Below, piece by piece: positions 13,401 through 24,390 of a DNA stretch of 64,000 bases; the first letter of the stretch is position 1; the number at the start of each line of letters is the position of its first letter. Source of the DNA: Mytilus trossulus (Eukaryota > Mollusca > Bivalvia > Mytilida > Mytilidae); contig NC_086375.1 of the NCBI RefSeq assembly GCF_036588685.1, positions 52,708,955 to 52,772,954 of the forward strand. The letters are read 5' to 3'. Both the position numbers and the translations under genes were made by a program. The notes under the pieces are model-generated. The model ran no database searches, was not told the origin of the DNA, and worked only from the letters and a program-made list of their open reading frames with translations.

Positions 13401-16400
13401 CATCCCATGTTTTTAAAAGTTATGAACCGAAAAATAGATTTTCAATAGGAAAAAGTCTTAACAGATATTGTTTGGAATTCAAATGAACAAAAGGTGCATT
13501 TAATAATTGGAAATAAATATTATAAAGATAGCATGAATATTGACAGTTTTTGAAAAGTCTTTAACATAAGCTTTAGTACTCACATCAAATCAACACAGCA
13601 TCTAGCAGTACTTCAATATATATACTACATATTAAGTTAAAGAACATTAATAAAAGATCATGCAAATAAGCTATCATACAACAATGATTAAAATACATTT
13701 ACTGACTACCACATGGCAAAAATAAAGAAAATAGAAGAGGAAGATTTTCTTAATCATTAATAAGGTTTATTCAAAGAGGGTCATAAAGGGAAGGGGTATC
13801 CCCACGGAAGAACAGGAAATAACTTTGCCATTTCAGGATAAACGAACAGTTAAAATTTCCTACACGTTGATCTTTTAACTGACTTCACCAACCCTCTTCA
13901 TAATACGATGAAACATATAGATTATCTTTCAATAACTGATGATGAGATTTTGGAGATAAAACAAATTTTCATCTTTAAAATATTGATCAACTTTAACAGT
14001 AAAAAAGGTTTAAAAGATATATCAATACTATGGTAGTTATAAAACATTTTTTTTTCATATTTCAATTCTATGATTATCTCTCCCAGAAATTAGTGACCGT
14101 CAAAGATGAAATAGAGAGTAAACTGTTGGACAGTGAAGATAAGGATGTGATACAGTGGTGTGTTAATGCTCTTAAAGAGAAAAAACAGGACGAGAATCTC
14201 AAATGGATCCAAACATTACTATGTGAAACTGCATACGTTAGACTTGGTAGGTTCTCTATTCTGGAATGTTTCTTATTTTTAGACACTCCTGAGTTTATGC
14301 TGAGGCGTTCCATACCAGACGCAAAAATGCAATTTGTAAACATTGAAAATTGGATAAATGATATACATGTAAAATAAAGAAATACCTGCAAAATTAATAC
14401 AACAAAACAAATTTAAGAACTGTTGAGTGAAAATATATATGTATTATTTGAATCAGTATAAACCAAATGATTTTATTTCTGGCAACAATTTATAGAAACA
14501 ACATTATGAAAATTCCATAGAAATGATGCAGCAAACTTTTGTGCTATTATAAAGGACATCTTTGTCCCTATACACTGACAAATGAAATAAAAGTGAAATA
14601 TCAAAAAAAAAGCTGAAAAGGCACAACTGTATATGATCTTTTTAAGTTATTCAATATAAAGACTTGTCAGTGTATTTTTGAAATTATATTTTTTTTTTAA
14701 GGGAAACAGTGTGAAAGAAATCTTCATTGTCAAGAACCAGTGACAATGTTTCATGTTGGTAAGTAATTGTTTGAAAATAAATCTTTGCTAGTGCTAATGT
14801 AAGAGTAATTGCTCATATCATTTGTAGAAATGATTATAATGATTAGACTCAATTTACAAATCTGGCAAAGTGGTCTTTAACTTATAGCAAGTTTACCCTT
14901 TAGGCACTAGTTTCAAACATAAAAAAATTAAATTGTAAAAGTAGTATTTAACACAGAGATTGGCTGTATAAGGTGAAAATAACACTTTAACACACATTGA
15001 TTTGCATGCATTGAAAATAAGGCACTTTTCTTGTGTAATCAACTCTACCTAAATCAATGAACCAGAAGCCTTTATTTTCTAGTATGTTGGCAAAACATTG
15101 AAGAGTTGCATCTCATTTTGCACACACTTATATATATATATATATACATGTTATTCAGAATATGCAGATGTAACAAGGGATAATACCAGGTCTATTTTTA
15201 CTTTCATTCCTGATGGATCAATACCATTTTATGTAGCTTAAATTTCACCTGTATTTTTGTCCATCTGATGAGTTAAGCCTTTTTCAGCTGATTTTGATAG
15301 TTCGTTCTTATGTTGTACTGTTATATACCACTGTCCAATGTTAGGGGGAGGGTTGGGATTCCGCTAACATGTTAAACCCGCCACATGCTGTCCCAATTTA
15401 GGAGCCAGTTAATTCAGTGGTTGTCGTTTGTTTATGTGTTACATATTTGTTTTTCTTCATTTTTTTACATAAATAAGGCCGGTAGTTTTCTCGTTTGAAT
15501 TGTTTTGCATTGTCTTATCAGTGCCTTTTATAGCTGACTATGCAATTATGGTCTTTGCTCATTGTTGAAGGCCGTACGGTGACCTATAGTTGTTAATGTC
15601 TGTGTCATTTTGGTCTTTTGTGGATAGTTGTCTCATTGGCAATCATACCACATCTTCTTTTTTATACCTACAGTTTTAACCAAGAGCCTTCAAACTTTCT
15701 AAATGTTTTATATAAATTGAGTACCTAGACTTCCCATTATGTATAAATTTGGATAATTTTGCAGACTTACCGAAGGTAAATGTTTTATTTTGTATTTTAA
15801 ATACCTAATAATAGTAATTTCTGTTTACAGTAAAAGGAAGTTCTGTTCCCTTGGTGATATATAAAGAGGAACAAGAGCCAATATTACATGATGAACACTT
15901 TACTGTACTCTTACACTACCTTGGATTTCATACACCACAGGATGTTGACATGATATTCCCCAGAATTCCAAGTTTCTGGACATCAGAGCAGCTAATTCAA
16001 CAAGCAGAAAAACTGGGACCAATTAGTTCAGGTAATACCATAGAAACATTAAAAACATTGAATGAATTGACAGAACTGGATACGTGCATAGTGGAAAGTA
16101 AAAGAAAGAACCCTTACTTTCTTAAGCTAATTATAATATGCCACAAAGGTCAATAAAAGCACCTGTAAAAGATTTCCTTTCCATGTAAAAATGTAACTGA
16201 TATATCAATTTCTGCAGTTTTCAAACCTTATTATGCCCCACCTATGATAGTAAAGGAGCATTATATTTTCTGGTCTGTGAGTCTGTTGTCCATCATCTGT
16301 CCTGCTTAAGGTTAAAGTTTTTGATGAAGTTAAAGTTGGAATAACTTGAAACTTAATACACATGTTCCCTATGATATGATCTTTCTAATTTCAATGCCAA

Positions 16401-17627
16401 ATAAGAGTTTTTATCCCAATTTCACGGTCCTTTGAAAAAAGAAAATAATAGTGTGAGTGCGGCATCCGTGTACTATGGACTCATTCTTGTTTAATAATAC
16501 TCAAATTTTGATATTTTTGTAAATTTAGTTTATGATCTAACAAATATAATGCTTATGCATAATGGAATAAATATGCAGAATTTAATATATTCATAAGATA
16601 CCTAAACTATTCTGATTTTTTTCCTATTTACAAGAGATGATAACAACATGTTTTTATTTTCTTTTGGGTTACAAACAAAGAATAATAACTTCCGCTCTTC
16701 ATGCAATATTTGATTGTCAATCACTTTTATTTCATATTATTGAAAAGCAGCATTCAATTTTACAATAAATATTTATTTTCAGATATTCTAAAGTTTGATC
16801 CAACATCTGTGAAATATGAAGATGAACAGTTTACATTCTCTACCAGACAGAACGAAACCATATACAGTAATTCCAAAGAGATATCAGTACAGTATGTACT
16901 TTATTTGAGTTTATTAAATGATGGGAAAGGTTCCCAACAAATCATAAAGATTATTGTACTTTATTCAATTGCCTGTAAAACACTTTACAAAGACAGCCAT
17001 TTTAATTTGATGAGTCAAAAGCATTCTAGAATTCAAACCTACGGTTTTACGAGTAAAAAATGTACAAATTCATATTGACTTACTGTTATAATGATTTATA
17101 CTTAATTTCCAAGTGATTAACAACAACAGAAATGTCCATTTTGTTATCAAGCTGTTTAGGATATTACTGACCCTGGAATTTCAATGTCACATACATGTAC
17201 CCCACGTTTCATTGGAATAAAACATGGATTTGTTTACAAAGAGAAAGAGCGATTTATTAGAATTAAGGATAATACTTTTTAATAGCAAAAAATACCTATA
17301 AAGACAACCAACTTGAGCACTTTGATTGTGTAATTTACAATATATATCAATGTTAAAACTCTTTTGATGATTGAATAATCACTTACTTTGTTTACAGTAA
17401 TATTATTTGACCATAACAAATTCTGGTAATTTGATGTTGTATCTTCAGGAATAATCGTTTTGAATTTTCATGAATTTGACCTCATTATACTCGAGAATTT
17501 ACTACTTTATCTTCATTATTGTAGCCGTCCAATGACAGGTGGAGGAGACAACAACATCTTCTGGCTCAAACAGATTCAACAGTACAACCAAACCAAGCAA
17601 AGGACAACTTCAAACTATGGTGAATGA
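1413..17627 (+). CDS. TIMELESS-family protein, C-terminal 710 residues (5' end outside window)
   Basis: Exons read: 1413-1466, 2142-2458, 5019-5088, 5371-5483, 8284-8397, 8813-8922, 9766-9958, 10468-10666, 11023-11135, 12613-12772, 13251-13310, 14087-14246, 14702-14758, 15831-16031, 16783-16891, 17525-17627 (TGA stop). All joins have AG/GT borders and matching phase; the total of 2133 nt is open throughout. Family resemblance comes from several blocks. The first exon (EYWCSSIIQLVSLMYTRQ) matches the segment ending 'VSLMFRDQ' in animal TIMELESS. 'LLLQFTNDFIINCFGFLVHDLK' and 'LDETYFLWAMAFFLK' match the conserved middle region. 'YANRNIMQYYGTML' and 'MMHHIAGD' match the RFA/MLHRLA block, and 'LLHYLGFHTPQ...IPSFWTSEQL' matches the C-terminal LGxRPP/FWRIP block. 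TIMELESS proteins act in the circadian clock (insect TIM) or in replication-fork protection (TIMELESS/timeout). I cannot tell the paralog from this part. About 500 N-terminal residues are missing. Confidence 0.88.
1629..1720. repeat. Perfect 38-bp inverted repeat (hairpin)
   Basis: Arm 1629-1666 begins 'ttgatgaatactcaaaaa' and is perfectly complementary to arm 1683-1720. The loop is 16 nt (1667-1682). It lies in the TIMELESS intron between exons 1413-1466 and 2142-2458. No sign of coding. Perfect arms imply recent origin, gene conversion or selection. Confidence 0.97.
1924..2125. repeat. 26-bp tandem repeat, eight copies, abutting a splice acceptor
   Basis: The unit 'tttgctcacccatttagcat' plus 'catctg' starts at 1924, 1950, 1976, 2002, 2028, 2054, 2080 and 2106; the last copy is partial. 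The array ends 16 bp before the acceptor AG (2140-2141) of the 2142-2458 exon. Each unit is pyrimidine-rich before 'atttag', so it resembles a weak 3' splice site. Confidence 0.97.
2625..2957 (+). mobile_element. Retroelement 3' tail, family B, copy 1
   Basis: The block contains the family landmarks 'gtggggttcgtgttgcttat' and 'gccatggcgttgtcagttt' and ends near 'ggtatctcgtccctctttt'. Related copies occur at 17980-18515 (there joined to reverse-transcriptase-like coding sequence), 29139-29315 (minus) and 57140-57480. It carries only the non-coding tail, as expected for a 5'-truncated retroelement insertion. The 100-codon open frame inside is not a gene. Confidence 0.75.
3204..4910. mobile_element. 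Foldback element with long repetitive inverted arms
   Basis: The left arm (3204-about 3615) starts 'cactacaaaagtcaaaaagt' and is built of short degenerate units rich in 'cttgacattct' and 'gtcttgaca'. The right arm (about 4615-4910) is its inverted counterpart and ends 'acttttgtagtg'. The middle (about 3620-4610) is AT-rich with no credible coding sequence. Long, internally repetitive inverted arms are characteristic of foldback transposons. Arm-like sequences recur at 60264-60340 and 61520-61790. The element sits in a TIMELESS intron. Confidence 0.75.
5523..5829. mobile_element. MITE with 'gttcaca' termini
   Basis: It begins 'gttcacatgaaatttgaatt' and ends with the inverted counterpart '...aaatgtccgtgtgaac'. 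The interior is rich in 'aattcgaatt' and 'gcattaactaatt' palindromes. No coding potential. It lies in a TIMELESS intron. Confidence 0.7.
5957..6080. repeat. Long palindrome, 32-bp perfect outer arms
   Basis: Arm 5957-5988 ('catgcttacaaggggtattt'...) is perfectly complementary to 6049-6080. Pairing continues imperfectly inward ('gaggta', 'aaatttcc' on both arms). The same 'ggtatttgcc' motif recurs at 7840-7930, suggesting remnants of one repeat family around the hAT-like insertion. Confidence 0.9.
6624..6643. repeat. Poly-G tract of 20
   Basis: Twenty consecutive G residues lie inside the hAT-like element. Length is likely variable and prone to sequencing error. Confidence 0.9.
6719..7244 (+). 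pseudogene. hAT-type TTF zinc-finger protein fragment, frameshifted
   Basis: The first frame (ATG 6719, stop 6848-6850) encodes a serine/lysine-rich leader ending at an A-run near 6838-6846. The second frame (about 6807-7244) continues with a basic stretch, then 'TFIATWNERFPWARSV', 'MYCEYC' and 'LVSHDKTNEH'. This Cys-x2-Cys then His-x4-His layout is the TTF-type zinc finger found at the start of hAT-family transposases and host proteins derived from them. The frame changes at the A-run, so a single-base slip probably broke one original gene. The catalytic part is absent. Confidence 0.7.
9359..9615 (+). repeat. Dispersed repeat family C, copy 1
   Basis: Contains 'agcccttatagcttgctgt'-like, 'ccaaggctctgtgttgaag' and 'cactcataccacatcttc' landmarks that recur, in the same order, at 18555-19005 and 51193-51385. 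The family is non-coding and SINE/LINE-tail-like. It ends upstream of the acceptor of the 9766-9958 exon. Confidence 0.75.
11170..11310 (+). repeat. Dispersed repeat family D, copy 1
   Basis: Landmarks are 'gggaatttctcgctacattg', 'gacctgttggtgacctt' and 'tctctttgacatattcccc'. A diverged inverted copy lies at 56945-57115. It begins just 35 bp after the donor of exon 11023-11135. Confidence 0.7.
11588..11612. repeat. CA microsatellite
   Basis: Mostly (CA)n with one 'gaca' interruption. Confidence 0.9.
11806..12640 (+). repeat. Degenerate copies of one splice-acceptor junction
   Basis: The true acceptor of the TIMELESS exon at 12613 reads 'ttgtttttcag' followed by 'tatggaagaaagtgttgaag'. Degenerate copies of acceptor plus the first exon bases lie upstream at about 11816, 11876, 12158, 12241, 12302 and 12366 (for example 'cagtatagatgaaagtgtta' at 12238). 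Several share the lead-in 'ctgataatttgaaatt'. None has an adjacent donor with an open frame that fits, so they look like decoy junctions made by local duplication. A MITE (11890-12097) splits the group. Confidence 0.8.
11890..12097. mobile_element. MITE family E ('taatca'-rich), copy 1
   Basis: Short 'aatcacataatca' and 'aatcaaataatca' motifs are strung through it, and it ends 'aaaaaccccatgagggccct'. The related copy at 28803-28985 has 'gagggccctcatgg' at its start and 'aaaaaccccaccggga' at its end, which marks the termini. Confidence 0.7.
15129..15146. repeat. TA microsatellite
   Basis: Nine TA units in a TIMELESS intron. Confidence 0.85.
15310..15665 (+). repeat. Dispersed repeat family C2, near full-length copy
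   Basis: Begins near 'accactgtccaatgttagg', passes through 'gggattccgctaacatg' and 'gaaggccgtacggtgacct' and ends 'ggcaatcataccacatcttc'. Diverged end fragments occur at 33806-33880, 50780-50892 and 61790-61860. I recognise this as a typical mussel interspersed repeat. It lies in the TIMELESS intron before exon 15831-16031. Confidence 0.75.
16231..16490. repeat. Dispersed repeat ('tatgccccacct' family)
   Basis: Starts 'ttatgccccacctatgata' and ends 'gcatccgtgtactatggac', with 'tctggtctgtgagtctgtt' inside. This layout is familiar from other marine invertebrate genomes. Single copy in this window; non-coding. Confidence 0.55.
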
Positions 17628-17979
17628 GAGGTAATATTTTACTTGTAAACTCAATTTTGATACCTTGTTGTATAAAGAGGGGCAATTGACATATCTGATG
17701 TGACATATTTGGTCAGTTTGTTGTCTCTTTGATACTGTCCCAGTATCTTATCTCAATTCTGACCCCATTCTATATACTTTAAACCCGAAAAGTCTAGTAT
17801 CTGAAAACCAAAGAAATAGAAATACATGCTCTTAGTTAAATAACTGTTCACGCAAAAGTGGGCATTTCACAGAAAAATTAATACAAAAACATGTAACTTC
17901 AAAAATCAAGATAATGATACATAAGTTAATAAAAGATATGATAAAAGATAAGACCAAAGAGATGATTTCAGCTTTCCAA

Positions 17980-18515
17980 TTGTGAACTTTCCATTTCTAA
18001 GTAGCAACATTCCAGCAGCATCTGCATATGGGGTATATATCTCCCAATTGATACAATATTCCCGTACTTGCATTTCCTATCATGATTTTCTTGATAGAGG
18101 GTTGCTGTTCACAAGGAAGCTATTAAACCGAGAGTTCCAAATGGTGAAGTTGAAATCATCCCTTCGTAAATTTAATGGACGCCATCACGAGTTGGTTGAC
18201 CGTTATGGAATAACCATTTCACAAATGATATTGGATATGTTCCTTTCGTTGTTACTTCAATCCCCTTCCCTTTCATGAATGTGACCTACCAAGTTAGACT
18301 ATTTAACGGAGTTGTTATCACATAAGCAACACACACCTGAAATCACCCCTAGTTTTTGGTGGGGTTCATGTTGCTTATTCTTTAGTTTTATATGTTGTGC
18401 CATGTGTACTATTGTTTGTCTGTTTGTCTTTTTCATTTTTAGCCATGGCATTGTCAGTTTATTTTCGATTTATGAGTTTGACTGTCTCTCTGGTATCTTT
18501 CGTCCCTCTTTAATA
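17980..18515 (+). pseudogene. Retroelement family B: reverse-transcriptase C-terminal remnant plus 3' tail
   Basis: The open frame 17982-18278 reads 'NFPFLSSNIPAASAYGVYIS', then 'QLIQYSRTC', 'LDRGLLFTRKLLNREF' and 'LRKFNGRHHELVDRYGITIS'. The 'YGVYISQLI.Y.R' motif is a hallmark of the C-terminal region of reverse-transcriptase polyproteins common in bivalves. The open frame is followed by the family B tail (18280-18515). The catalytic RT domain is missing, so this is a 5'-truncated copy. It sits in the intron after the TIMELESS stop codon. The exact clade (non-LTR or Penelope-like) was not determined. Confidence 0.7.
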
Positions 18516-18554
18516 ATGGCTGCAGAATGTTTTCAATATTTGAAATGTACATGA

Positions 18555-19005
18555 CCGTTGGATTTTTCTGTTTGAATGGTTTTACACTAGTAGTTTTGAT
18601 GCCCTTTGGGTAGTACCTAACACTACAGGGAGATAACTCTGTAAAATCAGTTAAATGTTTTATGATGTTGTGTTGTTAAGGGAATATTAAGCTTCTCAAT
18701 TATCAAAATTATTTTTTGTCAAACAGCTGTATAACCAGTGTAATTTTTCTGATAAAATGCTTGGTTCAAATTTTTTGAAATTTTTATATTATTGTCAAAA
18801 TTTAAAAAAAATAAAACGAGCCAAATTAATTTTAGTGAAAGTGTTGGGTACTACCTTTAAGTTAATAGTTAATAGCTTGCTGTTCATTATGGGCCAAGGC
18901 TCCATGTTGTAGTCTGTACTTTGAATTGTAATGATCTACTTTTACAAATTGTGACTTGGATGGAGATTTGCCTCATTGGCAATCATACCATATCTTCTTA
19001 TATCT
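18555..19005 (+). repeat. Dispersed repeat family C, copy 2, interrupted by a MITE
   Basis: The family C landmarks ('gatgccctttg', 'tagcttgctgttc', 'ccaaggctccatgttgta', 'ggcaatcataccatatctt') are split after 'gccctttg' by the MITE at 18608-18858. The uninterrupted copy at 9359-9615 shows the joined state. Confidence 0.8.
18608..18858. mobile_element. MITE family A, copy 2, nested
   Basis: Begins 'gggtagtacctaacactac' and ends 'gtgttgggtactacc', matching the copy at 930-1202 with scattered differences. It interrupts a family C repeat, so it inserted later than that repeat. Confidence 0.85.
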
Positions 19006-19164
19006 ATATATGTATACCAGTATGGTAAAAAAACAGATGAATTTATATGAAGTTAAACAGTGATTTATTTAAAAACTCAGACTTCTTGTTGACCTAAAGA
19101 AAAATGATGTTCATTGAAACATTTTGATTTATGTTATACTAAATAACTAGAATTAACTTTTCAG

Positions 19165-19240
19165 ATACCACACAACGACTTATTGGAGGAGAACTATATG
19201 ATGTAACCTTAAGCTGATAATAAAGATCAGTTACTAAGTG
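19165..19240 (+). other. Possible 3' untranslated exon of the TIMELESS-like gene
   Basis: A donor (gag|gtaata) lies 3 nt after the TIMELESS stop codon, and an acceptor 'aacttttcag' ends at 19164. AATAAA occurs at 19219-19224. This gives a plausible spliced 3' UTR with poly(A) signal. Proposed from signals only; the start is well placed but the end is approximate. Confidence 0.45.
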
Positions 19241-21190
19241 TTGTGCAATGTGAACTTTTTCTTCTTTTGACAATCATGGCAATGGAGGCATTATCCATTT
19301 GTATATTCTGACAACGCAGGAAAATGTTAAAATGATGTACTGGCAGTATCAAGTGTTCAAGACAAAGAAAATGAAAAATACAATTTGTAAACAAACTGAA
19401 TCAAATAATTATCATCATGTTGTTAATTTTATTTTTCACTGTAGTGAATTTAGCATTTAAATGTTACCTTATGTTTATTTATGATTGTTAGAGAAAGCAA
19501 TTGCTACTTCAATCTTTCTATGTGTGATCATTTGACTGGAACTCAGGAGTACAATGTAATTGTTTTAACCATTGATGTAGTTAGGCTAGAATTAACCAGA
19601 TATTTGTTGTCAAGTGGAGTAATATATATAAAAAAGATTTTAATCAGGAAAACTAAAGTACAGGCTAAAATTGCTCAAGTCTTTATAATTAAATGTTTTA
19701 ATTCGAGTAATATAGTTGTAAAAGATTAGTTCTTTGTTGTTTGCTTAAAACTTAGTAGCCAAATTAAATAACATGAATATTGATGAGGATTTTCTAAAAA
19801 GTCCATTTACTCTTCACATGATAATATGAGATATGAGTAGTAAAAAATATGACACCTGTGATGGAAATGTGATTTAATAGTAATTTTAAGAACTAGATCT
19901 AACTCCTCTTGCAGATCCTATTCCATCAGTATGTTTTATGAGATGATTATGAAGGGAATTGAGACAGGAAAATAGAAAATCTGGTTTGAAACAAAAATTT
20001 GATGGGTGCTATATGCTATGAACTAAGACATATTCATGACAATAGGAATTATCTTCACGATGGTCTTGAAAAAAATTAAACAATTACTGACAAAATTAAG
20101 TATTTCTGAAATAAGTTTCTGCATATTTTGTAATTTCTTATCAAAATTTAAAAGTCTAAACATTGTGATATTTATACATTCCTGACATTTCATCTCTTTT
20201 GGAATTTTCCCTCCCCGGACTGCAGTACAGAGGACATATAATTACTGGGCACCATCTGTTTGTCTGTGTTAACATCTGAGAGATTCATAATTACTTTTTC
20301 ACATTTTGAGTTCAAGGGGCCATAAAATAACCCTTTCTTTTAATTTTAGTCAGATTTTTTTAGCATATGTTTTAACAATACTTTTTTATGTGATCACATG
20401 TTGATAAGTTAATTTTATTTTTTATACTGTAGAACTTTTACTTTTTTAAAAGTATATTAAGATTTCAACAGAGTTTCAACCGATTATTTTTTTTAACCTT
20501 ACTTGTACTAGTGCAATATTTACTTATATATATATAAAAGGTATTCTTAAGAAAAAAATCAGGTTTATTCAATTTCATATTCGAACAATTCATATTTTAC
20601 TGTTCAGTTTATTGATCGAGTAAATAAATGTTTTGCAAACACTGAATTTTCTCTTGTTTTCTGTAAAGTGGTTAAATTTCATGGATAATAATGGAGATGG
20701 GACAATAAACCCAAATATGGCCCTAAATTTAGTGTAAATATTCAAGTTATCTACATGATGAAATAATAAATTTGCCCTGGGATCACTTTATTATGTAATA
20801 GGTGTTCTGGGATTGAAAACAAATTTCACACATTGCTATAGCAGTAGACAGTTATGAAACTTTATTTTCCTTCATTTGTATGAACTTAAAAGTTATTTTG
20901 GACTAAACTAGTAAGATCTTACCAAAATAACGACCTTTAAAATAACTATTAAAGACGCTGATACAATTTTGCTGCAGACAAATATTTCACCAGGAAATAT
21001 GAACTGACAAGTGCATGACATCTTCATTTTTGTGAATTATGTGTATATTTTTATGTAACAATGTCATCAAATGTTTGTAAATATTTTCTTATTCATATAT
21101 ATATATTTCTTATTTCATGGATACCTCTGTATGATGAGCAAATAAGAAGTAGATCCCAAAAACTAATATTTTTGGGGCCAAATATGGGCT
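19241..21190. other. Intergenic DNA, nothing recognised
   Basis: AT-rich sequence with no open frame of family resemblance and no repeat that I can match elsewhere in the window. Confidence 0.5.
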
Positions 21191-21258
21191 TAATAGTCTA
21201 TTTTCAAATGATCTGACATTTGACCCTTGATTTTATAATTTTTGACAGGTTACGTTTT

Positions 21259-22165
21259 CTATCGTAGGACATCCTGGTAACCGTCAAGTAAGAGCAACTT
21301 AAAAAAGTAAAATCAAGCGAACTAACTGCCAATTTTTGGAGAAAATTGACTGTATTATGTTTTCTATACAAGACAATATTATCAGACGAAAAACAGTAAA
21401 CATTCCACCCAAATTGCACAATTACATGTTTGATTTTACTTTTTCCAGTTACTTTTACTTAACCAAGTATTAGGATGTCTAACCACATAGAAGGTGTCGA
21501 AATATGAAAATCCTGTGTCATAAGTGGGTTATTTGAAAATGGTCTAATACTCTGCTCCTATGGTAATATTTTTGACCAAACCAAACCTGTTCATAGGGAT
21601 TTGTCTTCTTGCTATTTTATAATTTATAACCAAAAGTAGAGAACATAAACTTGTCTTGAAGAAAATTTCCCACTTTACAGCATACCCGAGATGTTTACTG
21701 TTGATATTTGTTGTAATTAAAACTAATAAATATATTACTAATAATCATGTCTTGTGGTTTTAATACAAAGTGACTGTTATCATAAATAGTTGTTTACACT
21801 TAGGCCAGCTAAACCAAAGGTCCTGGCTAGTGAGCTTTCCTCATCTTTTGGCATCTGTTTTCTGTGTCATCATCTGTTATCATGTTAATTTTTACAAAAT
21901 ATTTTCTTCTGCGAAACTACTGATCCAAATGTAACCAAACTTGACCACAATCATTGTTAGGACATCCTGTTTAAAAAATGTGTCCTCTGACTTTGCCTGC
22001 AAACCAAAATGGCTGACTGGCTAAAAATGGGACAAAATTGGACAACTGTTATAAATAGAGAAAACCTGACAGCAGCAAAATTTAAAAAAAATTGAGCTCA
22101 ATTGATTGTTCACATATGTCAAAACTGTCAACGACTTCTTATAGGAGTTATTGCCCATAAATGAC
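21259..22165. repeat. Duplicated block, copy 1
   Basis: Begins at 'tatcgtaggacatcctggta'. It is about 0.9 kb long and is repeated at 22500-23410 in the same orientation with moderate divergence. Its right part ('gaaactactgatccaaatgt', 'aaccaaaatggctgactggc') belongs to a dispersed repeat family also seen at 24391-24695. Confidence 0.85.
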
Positions 22166-22174
22166 TCACCATTT

Positions 22175-22497
22175 TTATACGACCACAAAAAATGAAAATT
22201 TTTTGGTCGTATATTGGTATCATGTTGGCGTCATCGTCTGCATCATCATCCAAAGACTTTTAGTTTTCGCACTCTAACTTTAGTTTAAGTCAATAGAAAT
22301 CTATGAAATTTAAACACAAGGTGCATCACCATAAAAGGAAGGTTGGAATTGAATATGGAAGTTTTGGTCCCAACAGTTTAGGAATTAGGGGCCAAAAAGG
22401 GCCCAAATAAGCATTTTCTTGGTTTTCGCACTATAACTTTAGTTTAAGTCAATAGTTACAGCAAAAGGAAGGTTTGGATTGATTTTGGGAGTTTTGG
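22175..22497. repeat. Dispersed repeat ('ggtcgtatat' family)
   Basis: Starts 'tttttatacgaccacaaaaa' and includes 'ttagttttcgcactctaac' twice (around 22261 and 22421) and 'aattaggggccaaaaaggg'. It has the look of a very abundant mussel repeat. It lies between the two copies of the duplicated block. Confidence 0.7.
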
Positions 22498-22499
22498 TT

Positions 22500-23410
22500 C
22501 TGTCGTAGGACATCCTGGTAATCTGTCAAGTAAGAAAAATTTTAAGAAGTAAAATCAAGCGAACTAACTACACAATTTTTTGAGAAAATACGGTTTTATG
22601 TCTTCTATACAAGACAATATTATCGGACTGAAAACGGTAAACTTTCCACCTAAATTGCACCTATTATATGTTTCGTTTTACTTTTTTCGGTTACTTTTAC
22701 TTAATCAAGTACTAGGATGACTAACCACATAGAAGGTAACATGTCAAAATATAAAAATCCTGTGTCATAAGTCGGTTATTTGAAAATGATCTATTAACCT
22801 GCTCCTTCAGTGATATTTTTGACCAAAACCAAACCTGTTCACAGGAGGGATTTGTTTTCTTGTTATTTTATAATGAATAACCAAAATTAGAGAACATACA
22901 CCTGTCTTGAAGAAAATTTCCCACTTTACAGCATACCAGAGATGTTTACAGTTGATATTTGTTGAAATTAAAAAAAAAAAATATCTTACAAATAATCATG
23001 TCTTGTGGTTTTAATACAAAGTGACTGTTATCATAAATAGTTGTTTACACTTAGGCCAGCTAAACTAAAGGTCCAAGTGAGCTTTTCTCATCTTTTGGCA
23101 TCTGTTTTCCTTGTCATCATCTGTTATGTTAATTTTTACAGAATATTTTCTTCTGCGAAACTACTGATCCAAATGTAACCAAACTTGACCACAATCATTG
23201 TTATGATATTTTGTTTAAAAAATGTGTCCTATGACTTTGCCTGCAAACCAAAATGGCTGACTGGCTAAAAATGGGACAAAATTGGACAACTGTTATAAAT
23301 AGAGAAAACCTGACAGCAGAAAAAAATTTAAGAATATTGAGCTCAATTGATTGTTCACATATGTCAAAACTGTCAAAACTTCTTAAAGGAGTTATTGCCA
23401 ATAAATGACT
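22500..23410. repeat. Duplicated block, copy 2
   Basis: Starts 'ctgtcgtaggacatcctggt' and follows copy 1 (21259-22165) in order, with substitutions and small indels. Together with the intervening 'ggtcgtatat' element this suggests an old tandem duplication of a unit of about 1.24 kb, with the second unit lacking the last part. Confidence 0.85.
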
Positions 23411-23904
23411 TACTATTTTTTGGAAAGATTAGAACTTGTTCTAAATCTTTACTTAGGCACTGGCCTCCCTAACAACATGACAGGTTAGCTAATGTTACTA
23501 AATGTATTCACACTGAAATATAGTTCCCTATAACTCTCATGTATGTGCACAATATACACACATAAACTGAGTATAATTTTAGAGAAGTTCATTCAAGAAT
23601 GTATGTAACTAAGGTGTGTTGATGTGCAGGCTTCTTTTTAAACATTTTGATTAGGTAATTAGGTATTGATTCAGTACTAGTATGATTGACAACTGTGATT
23701 ATCAACAAACAATCCGAGACAAGGTAGACCTTTAATTGCAATGCCCCACCTCCTAAACTGTCAATCAAATTGACCACATTACCTTTCGACCTCTGTCTTT
23801 CATAATTATACATACCCATCATATATGCAATATACAATTCAATATACAAATATCTGAACTTATAATTGAATACAAAAATGCATATATATCAGATGTTTAA
23901 TAAG

Positions 23905-24146
23905 TACGTCTGAGTCAGTGACAACTGTACAACAGATTTATCCATCGGATCACCAGCAGTCATTTGTGATGGTGATACATGGCTGTGTACATTATGTATA
24001 ATACAACTCGTCTAAATATCAACCCAACAATGTTAGACGTGTAAATTTTTTGTTCTTGCCTCGCCGGGATTCGAACCCATGCTACTGCGATATCCTGACA
24101 CCAAATCGCTTGCACTGTAGCCGTCCCGCTAGACCACCTGAACACC
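23905..24146 (-). mobile_element. tRNA-derived SINE
   Basis: On the minus strand the head (about 24146-24058) reads like a tRNA: an A-box-like 'ggtggtctagcgggacgg' and a B box 'gggttcgaatcc'. A tRNA-unrelated body follows to about 23905. The acceptor stem is not complementary and there is no clear anticodon loop, so it is a SINE and not a functional tRNA gene. The two boxes form the internal RNA polymerase III promoter. Confidence 0.75.
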
Positions 24147-24390
24147 TGGGCAGATGTTTAATATATATAAGGATGATAGATTTGTTTATTGCCTATTTCT
24201 TTTGATCTACATTACATAAAGTGATTCTGTAAATTATGTCTGAAAGATAAATGATTAATGGATTAAAAAAAGTAAAATATGAATATAAATATGAATAATA
24301 ATGGTATTCAAGTAAAGTTTGGCCAAATCAGGAACCTGATGTTCAGTGGTTGTTCTTTGGTGATGTGGTTCATAAATGTTTCTCGGTTCT

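Noticed and set aside
24058..24146. Minus-strand tRNA gene
   Set aside because: A and B boxes are present, but the acceptor stem does not pair and a SINE body follows.
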